22,595 nucleotides of DNA from a virus. Positions 15,647 through 21,211 of the stretch are shown piece after piece (positions within the stretch are counted from its first letter, which is position 1; each line of letters opens with the position of its first letter). Both the position numbers and the translations under genes were made by a program. Below the pieces are notes generated by a model, which was given only the letters and a program-made list of their open reading frames with translations, was not told the origin of the DNA and made no database searches. Location: the IMG/VR virus record IMGVR_UViG_3300042446_003457, positions 1 through 22,595 of that record. One strand, 5' to 3'.

Positions 15647-16072
15647 ATGAACAAATTTTATGAATTAAGTGATGATACTGTTAATCAGTTCAATAGTGTT
15701 TTTAATACTAAATCTTTTCCAATCCAAGTTGGATTTCAGTTTGTTGGATCTGAGAGTCAAAAACAATTAATAAAGATCGCAAAATTGCCTGATCAATATT
15801 CTTTCCTATTAGGAAAAGAATTATTGGTGATGATGAATGAAGATCTTTTAAATATTTTTGATGCAGAATCGATAAAAATTCTAATTGAACAGGAATTGGA
15901 TAAAGTTTCAATTAATGTTGAAAGTGGTAAGATTAAGATGATCAGGCCGGATCTTAATACTTTCGCTAGTATTATTAATAAATGGGGAACTGAAAAAGTA
16001 ATGAGAGCAAATCAAGTTGAAGATCTATACCAAAAACAAAAGTCGGACGGTGTAGAAGAATTTGATTTTTAA
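15647..16072 (+). CDS. unknown protein, weakly like phage metallopeptidase-fold proteins
   Basis: 141 residues, acidic, no membrane segment. The second half (IKILIEQELDKVSINVESGK, then IKMIRPDLNTFASIINKWG) has the layout of putative phage metallopeptidases, where a helix carrying HExxH is followed by a strand and a DxxxF helix near a WG/YG turn. Here the metal-binding helix reads EQELDK with no His, so if the relationship is real the site is degenerate and the protein is not an active peptidase. A non-enzymatic role, for example in virion assembly, is as likely. It is first in a tight run with the genes at 16092, 16334 and 16986. Confidence 0.65.
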   Translation: MNKFYELSDDTVNQFNSVFNTKSFPIQVGFQFVGSESQKQLIKIAKLPDQYSFLLGKELLVMMNEDLLNIFDAESIKILIEQELDKVSINVESGKIKMIRPDLNTFASIINKWGTEKVMRANQVEDLYQKQKSDGVEEFDF

Positions 16073-16091
16073 AAAAGAAAAAAGAAAAATT

Positions 16092-16322
16092 ATGAATATA
16101 TCAAAAATTTATATAAGTGCCCTTACTAAAAAATATGAGTCTCAAATGGAAGAATCAAAAGCAAACTTATCTTTGTATCTATCAAATGCAAATTTAGCAG
16201 CAATTGGTGAGCATTCTGACTTATTGAGTGAACATGATAGATGGGTTACACAATATTGTGAATCTAAAGATAAATTAGAATCACTAAATTTACTAGTTGA
16301 AGAATTAGGATTAAAAAAATAA
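16092..16322 (+). CDS. small helical unknown protein
   Basis: 76 residues from ATG 16092. The frame is open upstream to 16062, but that start overlaps the previous gene and encodes only a Lys-rich run; the inner ATG follows an A-rich leader like those of the neighbours. The protein is almost wholly helical, with an EESKANLSLYLSNANLAAIG segment and a C-terminal coiled-coil stretch (KDKLESLNLLVEELGLKK). No family is recognised. It lies in the late plus-strand run. Confidence 0.68.
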   Translation: MNISKIYISALTKKYESQMEESKANLSLYLSNANLAAIGEHSDLLSEHDRWVTQYCESKDKLESLNLLVEELGLKK

Positions 16323-16333
16323 AAAAAAGAAAA

Positions 16334-16993
16334 ATGAAAGAAAAATTTGAAAATGTAGTGAATAAACCAGAGTTGACATTCTTTGAAAATGAAGAAATGT
16401 TTAGAATAATGGATTTTGATGTTGAATCTAGTCTAGATTCTAAAATGGAATCTGTAGAAAAATACATGAGTGACAACAATGGAGTTGGAATGAGTGATAT
16501 AGAGAAGGATTTGATTTATGCAAATGCTCAATCACTTTATGTAGATTATAAGAATGAGCTTAGAGAAGCAAAATTCAATTTCTATTTTAATCGACCACAA
16601 TACAATCTTCTTAGTGATTTATTGTTGAAAAAATTAGAATTTGATGTTAATACACTTTTTGTGGCATTGGAATTGGATAATATGCTAAAGTCTATATACG
16701 ACACTAAATTTAAGAATGATAGTGAGCTTGTCGCGGTTAAGATGAATGCAACCGAATTGACATATGTTTATCATCTTATACAAGGTTATAAAGTAAAAGG
16801 TCTTACAAAAGAAGCTCGTACTTTTGCTTCACTTCTAAATAGAATCGGAGATGCTTCTAAGATAATCAACTATTATGACGCAAAAGCAAAGTCTTTGGTA
16901 GAAGATATTCAAAAATGGGCACTTACTTTAGATGGAAGTGATCTCCTTATGGCTGAAGTTCTACCAACAAACACAGAGACAATTGATGAATGA
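16334..16993 (+). CDS. unknown 219-residue helical protein
   Basis: It starts MKEKFENVVNKPELTFFENE. The FEN and FFENE elements recall the tag motif, but the spacing differs and I do not count it. The rest is helical and soluble, with regions YANAQSLYVDYKNELREAKF and LNRIGDASKIINYYDAKAKS. It has no membrane segment or recognised domain. It is 11 bases after the previous gene and overlaps the next by 8 bases (ATGAATGA), so it belongs to the same transcript. Confidence 0.7.
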   Translation: MKEKFENVVNKPELTFFENEEMFRIMDFDVESSLDSKMESVEKYMSDNNGVGMSDIEKDLIYANAQSLYVDYKNELREAKFNFYFNRPQYNLLSDLLLKKLEFDVNTLFVALELDNMLKSIYDTKFKNDSELVAVKMNATELTYVYHLIQGYKVKGLTKEARTFASLLNRIGDASKIINYYDAKAKSLVEDIQKWALTLDGSDLLMAEVLPTNTETIDE

Positions 16994-17174
16994 TCTAAAG
17001 GATAGTATAAAAAAGATCAAAGAAAAGAGAAAGTTTTCAAAACGGATTCAGTATTCAGAATATATTTCTGAGAGCATTGATAAATCAATTTCTTATACAG
17101 ATTATCTTTCAGAATCATTTGATAAATCAATTTCTTATTCTGAACATTTGAAATCATCAAATGATAATATGTGA
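16986..17174 (+). CDS. small repeat protein with YSEYISES-type repeats
   Basis: 62 residues from ATG 16986, chosen because it overlaps the preceding stop in the pattern ATGAATGA; the longer frame from 16932 would lie inside the previous gene. After a very basic start (KDSIKKIKEKRKFSKRI) come three copies of a unit of about 17 residues: YSEYISESIDKSI, YTDYLSESFDKSI, YSEHLKSS. The same kind of (Y-x-E-Y-(I/L)-x-E) repeat occurs, from memory, in proteins of marine and other large T4-like phages, whose function I do not know. The 3' end overlaps the opposing DUF3008 gene by 40 bases. Confidence 0.72.
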   Translation: MNDLKDSIKKIKEKRKFSKRIQYSEYISESIDKSISYTDYLSESFDKSISYSEHLKSSNDNM

Positions 17175-17380
17175 TTAAAATTCTCTTTTATTTTCTCAGG
17201 AAGGCTCTTATGTTTTGTTTTGGCAAAATCTCTAAGAGCCTTTTTTCCTTTCTTTTTTCCAGATTTCATAAATGATTTAGCAACATTTTTTATTTCTTCT
17301 GGAACATCTTTGTTTTTTCCAGTAGCATAAGCGTAAGCTGCTCCCATTAAACGTTGTTGAGATTTTGATTTTGATGGCAT
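17135..17380 (-). CDS. DUF3008-like small basic protein
   Basis: 81 residues starting MPSKSKSQQRLMGAAYAYATG and continuing to KALRDFAKTKHKSLPEKI. This matches the DUF3008 pattern: a K-SQQRLMGAA start, a Lys-rich middle and the FA-TKHK-LPEK ending. Small proteins of this type are frequent in phages and bacteria and their role is not known; the high Lys content suggests nucleic-acid contact. The last 17 residues (NHILSFDDFKCSE) extend past the usual family end and are encoded where the gene overlaps the convergent neighbour. The plus-strand terminator of that neighbour's operon lies inside this coding region. Confidence 0.82.
   Translation of the reverse strand: MPSKSKSQQRLMGAAYAYATGKNKDVPEEIKNVAKSFMKSGKKKGKKALRDFAKTKHKSLPEKIKENFNHILSFDDFKCSE
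17201..17246 (+). terminator. Rho-independent terminator of the late plus-strand operon, inside the opposing DUF3008 gene
   Basis: Arms AAGGCTCTTA (17201-17210) and TAAGAGCCTT (17233-17242) pair perfectly over 10 bases and are followed by a T run on the plus strand only. The 22-base loop contains a small inner TTTTGGCAAAA pairing. It is 27 bases after the stop of the repeat protein at 17174. Confidence 0.88.
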
Positions 17381-17409
17381 ATGATATATTTTATTTTTTA
17401 TTTTTCAAA

Positions 17410-18027
17410 TTACCTTATAGGACAATGTGATGCAGAATATATGAATCTATGATCTCTTTTAATATCAACTCCCATCGATTTAGCAGAAATGTAAATATCT
17501 TGTAAACATTCGGAATCACTTCCTCCGGAAATCACAATTTCTTTTCCATTAATATTTGAAAATAGTTCATAAAGCTTTTTAGGAATATGAAACCAATTAT
17601 GATTATTCCCGATATAAACTATTGCAGTTCCCTCGGTTGTTTTAAACAAATCTCCTTTCTTTAAAGTGTTATTATCTTCTTTTTCTTTAGATTCTTTATA
17701 AGTTTCTTTATCTAAGATTTTTTTATAAAAATCAACATTCACATCATAGTTATATCTTTTTTCGATTATATCTTTTTGGTTTGGAAATGTATAGAGTTCA
17801 TCACTGATTGGAATATCTGGATTATCATCATATAGATAATCTTTATCAACATTTTTGCCTTCATGATGGTTATCGAAAATCTGATATACTTCTGTGAATT
17901 GTTTGCAATATTCCTTTAATTTATGAATATACATTTCTGTAAAGAATGATCGAAATGATCTCTGTACGTCAACAATTATTAGTATTGAATTGTTATTATA
18001 ATTTTCAAATTTTTTTATATATCTCAT
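17410..18027 (-). CDS. tagged isochorismatase-like cysteine hydrolase
   Basis: 205 residues. It starts with the tag MRYIKKFENY, and the enzyme fold begins at once: ILIIVDVQRSF (15-25, with the acidic residue Asp 20), then near the end EIVISGGSDSECLQDIYISA, with Cys 174 where the nucleophile of the isochorismatase/nicotinamidase superfamily lies. The middle (residues about 60-140) is charged and diverged, and I cannot place the third catalytic residue, Lys, with certainty. Family members hydrolyse small amides or vinyl ethers such as nicotinamide or isochorismate. The start follows the stop of the SET gene by three bases, so the two are co-transcribed. The substrate is unknown. Confidence 0.75.
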   Translation of the reverse strand: MRYIKKFENYNNNSILIIVDVQRSFRSFFTEMYIHKLKEYCKQFTEVYQIFDNHHEGKNVDKDYLYDDNPDIPISDELYTFPNQKDIIEKRYNYDVNVDFYKKILDKETYKESKEKEDNNTLKKGDLFKTTEGTAIVYIGNNHNWFHIPKKLYELFSNINGKEIVISGGSDSECLQDIYISAKSMGVDIKRDHRFIYSASHCPIR

Positions 18028-18030
18028 TAT

Positions 18031-18489
18031 CTAAACTATTCTATATTTATTTCTTTTCCAATATTTTTTTCCATAACTAACAAATATTTCCTCACCAGCC
18101 GAAATATCTCTCTTAGCAACCAAAACAACATTATCTTCATCATCCATTGAAATAAACGAATTATTCTTAAATCCACTATTTATTCCTTCTGAATCATTGG
18201 CATATTTAGCAAAACAATCTGATAATTTACAATCTAATATTTCACCAGATGGTAAATTCATGAAATAATCATCATCACCTCTATCAGCTCTGATATCTGC
18301 TTCATAATCTGATAAAATATCTCCTATGAATTTGGATATTATCTCATTTTTTTCTATATCAATTGATGTAAACAATCCTTTTCCGGCATTTGGAATTTGA
18401 GAATCTTCTACATATAAATATTCTGACTCATCTAAATCTATAGAATCAAAGTCAAAATCAAAGTTTTCAAAAGTCTTTAAATATCTCAT
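18031..18489 (-). CDS. tagged SET-domain protein (putative protein lysine methyltransferase)
   Basis: 152 residues. Tag MRYLKTFENF, an acidic linker (11-25), then a compact SET domain: QIPNAGKGLFTSIDIEKNEI (31-50), FIGDILSDYEADIR (54-67), DCFAKYANDSEG (91-102, at the place of the usual RFINHS motif), NNSFI (109-113), VAKRDISAGEEIFVSYGKKY (124-143). The order and spacing are those of SET enzymes, which use S-adenosylmethionine to methylate lysines. ND replaces NH in the pseudoknot motif, as in some diverged members, and there are no post-SET cysteines. Small viral SET proteins are known in giant viruses; in a phage this is rare. A TTAATATATA element lies 4 bases upstream. Activity and target are unknown. 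Confidence 0.85.
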   Translation of the reverse strand: MRYLKTFENFDFDFDSIDLDESEYLYVEDSQIPNAGKGLFTSIDIEKNEIISKFIGDILSDYEADIRADRGDDDYFMNLPSGEILDCKLSDCFAKYANDSEGINSGFKNNSFISMDDEDNVVLVAKRDISAGEEIFVSYGKKYWKRNKYRIV

Positions 18490-18493
18490 GACA

Positions 18494-18503
18494 TATATAT
18501 TAA
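18494..18503 (-). promoter_or_regulatory. TTAATATATA element of the SET/hydrolase unit
   Basis: AATTAATATATATGTCATG on the minus strand: the element ends 4 bases before ATG 18489. Confidence 0.5.
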
Positions 18504-18511
18504 TTTTTTAA

Positions 18512-18544
18512 AATAAAAAACCCACCTATTGGTGGGTTTAAATT
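18512..18544 (-). terminator. Rho-independent terminator of the Gly-Gln repeat gene
   Basis: CCCACC (18521-18526) pairs with GGTGGG (18531-18536) around a 4-base loop; A/T pairs extend the stem, and a T run follows on the minus strand. It separates the repeat-protein gene from the SET gene promoter. Confidence 0.85.
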
Positions 18545-18563
18545 AATTAATATTTAATAATTA

Positions 18564-19190
18564 TTAAATTGGAAGTTCATCTTCTTCTGACTCTTCTCCT
18601 TCTTCATCTACCTCTTCAAATTCTCCTTGTGCCTGACCTTGACCTTGTGCCTGACCTTGACCTTGTGCCTGACCTTGAGCCTGACCTTGTGCCTGACCTT
18701 GAGACTGACCTTGTGCCTGACCTTGACCTTGAGCCTGACCTTGAGCCTGACCTTGTGCCTGATCTTGACCTTGTGCCTGACCTTGAGCCTGACCTTGTGT
18801 CTGTACTTGTACTTGAGATTGTCCTTGTCCCTCTGGTTGACCTTGTGGTTGAGTTTGCATCTGAGCTTGACCTTGCATTTGACCTTGTCCCTGTGATTGT
18901 ATCTGAGCATCTCCAGTTAGTGCTCCAGCGGGTAACTGATCTACATTCAAGTAATTCTGTGCTATGAATTTAACAATTTCTTCTGCGATGACAACATCAC
19001 CGAATAGTTGTTTAAGATTTTTTCCAGTTGTGTCTTTTACTTTTTTAACATAAGCATTGATAAGAGATTGTGGAATATCAATCATGGTATTCACTCTATA
19101 GATATCATTTACTGTCATTACAGCTTCTTTGATAATCTCATCTCTTCTTTTCTTTGTTTGATAGTTTTCAAATTTTCTAATATGTTTCAT
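18564..19190 (-). CDS. tagged protein with a disordered Gly-Gln repeat and an acidic tail
   Basis: 208 residues in four parts. The tag MKHIRKFENY comes first. A helical domain (about 11-90) includes a KKRRDEIIKEAVMTVNDIYR stretch. From about 98 to 190 the chain is almost only Gly, Gln and Ala (units GQAQ and GQGQAQ), with a few Met, Pro and Ser. The last 18 residues are acidic (EFEEVDEEGEESEEDELPI). There is no family match. The repeat should be disordered, extended and uncharged. The gene has its own terminator and a promoter-like element 23 bases upstream. By the tag it may be an internal head protein; T4 internal proteins are also small and non-enzymatic. Confidence 0.82.
   Translation of the reverse strand: MKHIRKFENYQTKKRRDEIIKEAVMTVNDIYRVNTMIDIPQSLINAYVKKVKDTTGKNLKQLFGDVVIAEEIVKFIAQNYLNVDQLPAGALTGDAQIQSQGQGQMQGQAQMQTQPQGQPEGQGQSQVQVQTQGQAQGQAQGQDQAQGQAQGQAQGQGQAQGQSQGQAQGQAQGQAQGQGQAQGQGQAQGEFEEVDEEGEESEEDELPI
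18624..18900 (-). repeat. short tandem repeat coding for Gly-Gln-Ala-Gln
   Basis: The 6-base units GGTCAA, GGCACA and GGCTCA (minus strand) are shuffled in blocks of 12 and 18 bases, densest at 18624-18810. The plus-strand frame through it (Leu-Thr-rich) is a by-product. Length variation by slippage is expected without frameshift, because unit length is a multiple of three. Confidence 0.88.
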
Positions 19191-19213
19191 CCTTTAAGAT
19201 ATTTTTTATATTC

Positions 19214-19222
19214 TATATATTA
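19214..19222 (-). promoter_or_regulatory. TAATATATA element of the Gly-Gln repeat gene
   Basis: TACTAATATATA on the minus strand, 23 bases before ATG 19190. It is the only exact copy with C rather than T ahead of TAATATATA. The leader ends AAAGGATG, one of the few purine-rich (Shine-Dalgarno-like) start contexts in the window. Confidence 0.5.
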
Positions 19223-19240
19223 GTATAAAAAACTCGTTTT

Positions 19241-19858
19241 TTACCTAATTCCCAAATAAATCGTAAGAGCTAAAAGAGCAGCACCTATAGTGGTACTTGT
19301 TGATATTCCAATAATTTTTTTAGTTTTTTCTTTTTTTAAGTCATTTTTTAGATTCTCTATTATTATCTGATCATTTTGTATCTGTTCATCAGATAATTCA
19401 TTCACTTCTTTATATTTAGATACTTGATTTTTTAGGTCCTCAATAATTATACCTTTATCATTTGATAGTGATTTTAGTTCATTAATTGTTTTTTCTAATA
19501 CAATAATTTTAGAATTCTGATCATTTACTATGGTTATATAATATTCTTCTATACTTTTAGATTCAATTGTTAATTGTTTGAATAGTTTTAAAAGTTCAAG
19601 ATCTGAGTCTATATTTTGTAATTGTTTTATCGTCAATATAACACCGATAGTTTTATCATTTTTTGTAACATATTGTGGGAAATCACCATTTGGTATTTCA
19701 TATTCACAATCATTTGAATATGTTTCAATAGATGAAGAATCCTCATCTGAGATCTCGTAGATAGTTGTATCTGATCTTATGATAGATTCTTCATTTTGTG
19801 AAAAAGTCACATTTATTGAGAATAATAATATTATTATTGAAGTAAGTATTTTTTTCAT
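19241..19858 (-). CDS. exported coiled-coil protein with a C-terminal membrane anchor
   Basis: 205 residues. It has a signal peptide (MKKILTSIIILLFSINVTFS, likely cut near residue 20), an acidic region (21-60), a long coiled coil (about 85-175, including IVLEKTINELKSLS and IIENLKNDLKKEKTKK), and a C-terminal membrane helix (about 183-203, ISTSTTIGAALLALTIYLGI). The body should be periplasmic and anchored by its C-terminus. It starts 5 bases after the stop of another coiled-coil membrane gene. The pair recalls spanins, the two-part proteins that disrupt the outer membrane at lysis, but it has no lipobox, so this is tentative. Confidence 0.75.
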   Translation of the reverse strand: MKKILTSIIILLFSINVTFSQNEESIIRSDTTIYEISDEDSSSIETYSNDCEYEIPNGDFPQYVTKNDKTIGVILTIKQLQNIDSDLELLKLFKQLTIESKSIEEYYITIVNDQNSKIIVLEKTINELKSLSNDKGIIIEDLKNQVSKYKEVNELSDEQIQNDQIIIENLKNDLKKEKTKKIIGISTSTTIGAALLALTIYLGIR

Positions 19859-19863
19859 TTTAG

Positions 19864-20298
19864 TTAATTTACTTTTTCTTTGATAGATTCAATTAAATGA
19901 TTCCCTTCTTTTTTTATAGGATTTTTTTCCATCTCTTCTATTTTTTTCAAAGTTTCTGATCTTTTTATTTTTTCCTTTTTTAGTTCAGAATTGTTTTGTA
20001 ATAGCTTCCTATCATATTCTTTTAAACTTATTTCAAGTTTTTTTATTTTATCATCTTTTTCTTGAATATCTTTTGTGACTTTTTCAATATTAGTATCTAA
20101 TTTTTTTATTTCCTTTAATAGTTTTCCCTTTTCTATTTCTATTTCTTTATTGTCCTTTTCTATTTTATCTATTAGTTTTTTGCTACTGGTATCTGAATTT
20201 AACCATCCTAAACCAAGAATTAAAGACATTATTAAAAGTAGGATAATTGAAAATGTTTTGATATCAATTTTATCTAATAGTTTTTTAAATATTTCCAT
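19864..20298 (-). CDS. N-terminally anchored coiled-coil protein (i-spanin-like)
   Basis: 144 residues. A short basic cytoplasmic start, one membrane helix (about 17-35, FSIILLLIMSLILGLGWL), then a coiled coil to residue 125 with heptads of Ile/Leu (KLIDKIEKDNKEIEIEKGKL and onward). This is the architecture of inner-membrane spanins (N-in, C-out, coiled coil). No endolysin or holin gene is seen in the window. It could instead be a general phage membrane protein. Confidence 0.72.
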   Translation of the reverse strand: MEIFKKLLDKIDIKTFSIILLLIMSLILGLGWLNSDTSSKKLIDKIEKDNKEIEIEKGKLLKEIKKLDTNIEKVTKDIQEKDDKIKKLEISLKEYDRKLLQNNSELKKEKIKRSETLKKIEEMEKNPIKKEGNHLIESIKEKVN

Positions 20299-20367
20299 TT
20301 TTATAATATATTTTTTTATATTTGTATATATATGAGAAATGAGCCTCTATTAAAAAAAATATAAAAA

Positions 20368-20886
20368 ATGATTAAAAGAATAGTATCATATGATTTTGAT
20401 GGAACACTCTGTCATACGCCTGGTCCAGAAATTGGAAAAAAGGTTTGGGAAGAAAAAACTGGAACCGTTTTTCCTTATACAGGATGGTGGTCGAAAAAGG
20501 AAACTTTGGATTTGGATATTTTTGATATTCCTGTTGATAGAGATGTTTATATAAAATATCTAGAGGACATGGTAAGAAAAGAAGAAGATGCTGATACTAT
20601 GGTTATACTAGCAACTGGAAGAGTTGAAAAACTTAGAAAAGAAGTTGAAAAGGTTTTGAATCATCATAATCTCTCTTTTGATCTTGTTGCTTTGAATACA
20701 GGAGGTGATACCTACCATTTTAAAACCAGATTATTTGAAAAGTTGATAAATAAGTTCAATCCTGATGAATTTGTCATGTATGACGATCGCCAAGAGCATT
20801 TGGTTATGTTTGAAGATTGGGCTAAAAAGCAACCTTGTAGAGTAGAGATAATTGATGTTACAACATCAAATTTCAAAAATATTTAA
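20368..20886 (+). CDS. HAD-family phosphatase of the SAK (RNA-repair-like) type
   Basis: 172 residues. Motif I is SYDFDGTLCHTP (residues 7-18, nucleophile Asp 9 and acid Asp 11), motif II is ILATGR, and motif IV is VMYDDR. The TP after DGTL and the TGWW segment near residues 38-41 match the HAD 'Swiss Army Knife RNA repair' group, whose members remove 3'-phosphates or related ends from RNA or DNA. A basic helical region (VEKLRKEVEKVLNHHN) follows motif II. The gene opens a plus-strand run with clpS 34 bases downstream. The substrate is not shown by sequence. Confidence 0.85.
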   Translation: MIKRIVSYDFDGTLCHTPGPEIGKKVWEEKTGTVFPYTGWWSKKETLDLDIFDIPVDRDVYIKYLEDMVRKEEDADTMVILATGRVEKLRKEVEKVLNHHNLSFDLVALNTGGDTYHFKTRLFEKLINKFNPDEFVMYDDRQEHLVMFEDWAKKQPCRVEIIDVTTSNFKNI

Positions 20887-20920
20887 CTAAACTTTTTTAA
20901 AAAATTCAATATAATCACGT

Positions 20921-21202
20921 ATGAGCACAAAAACTAAAAAAAGGACAAAATCAATATCTAAAGAAATATTGTCAATGCCATATAAACTCATTTTACACAA
21001 TGATGAGTACAATTCTTTCAATTGGGTTATAGATTGTCTTATAAAAATATGTGGACATGAGTTACATCAAGCTGAACAATGTGCAAATATTGTACATTTT
21101 AATGGAAAGTGTGATGTTAAATGGGGAGAATTAGAGAAATTATCTATTATGAAAGAAAAGTTGCAAAATTCCGGTCTTTCTGTTACACTTGAACAAAATT
21201 AA
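20921..21202 (+). CDS. clpS: ClpS, N-end-rule adaptor of the Clp protease
   Basis: 93 residues with a short basic extension (KTKKRTKSISKE) and then the whole ClpS core: PYKLILHNDEYNSFNWVID (20-38), LIKICGHELHQAEQCANIVH (40-59), GKCDVKWGELEKL (62-74), and NSGLSVTLEQ at the end. The residues that hold the amino group of an N-degron substrate are present: Asn 27, Asp 28 and His 59. The form KICGHELHQAEQCANIVHFNGK is of the Bacteroidetes type, which points to the host clade. ClpS passes proteins with N-terminal Phe, Leu, Tyr or Trp to ClpA/ClpC. The phage copy may compete with host ClpS or redirect the protease. It is followed 9 bases later by the next gene. Confidence 0.92.
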   Translation: MSTKTKKRTKSISKEILSMPYKLILHNDEYNSFNWVIDCLIKICGHELHQAEQCANIVHFNGKCDVKWGELEKLSIMKEKLQNSGLSVTLEQN

Positions 21203-21211
21203 TTTAAAAAA

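Noticed and set aside
16334-16400. MKEKFENV start of the 219-residue protein as a tag
   Set aside because: The spacing and missing aromatic partner do not match the other members.
17135-17185. NHILSFDDFKCSE at the C-terminus of the DUF3008 protein as a tag
   Set aside because: The tag is N-terminal in all other cases; here it is likely chance similarity in a terminal extension.
18569-18967. Plus-strand Leu/Thr/Asp-rich frames (and the Lys-rich minus frame 18608-18910) through the repeat
   Set aside because: They are out-of-frame readings of the 6-base tandem repeat; the minus-strand frame with tag, domain and acidic tail is the plausible gene.
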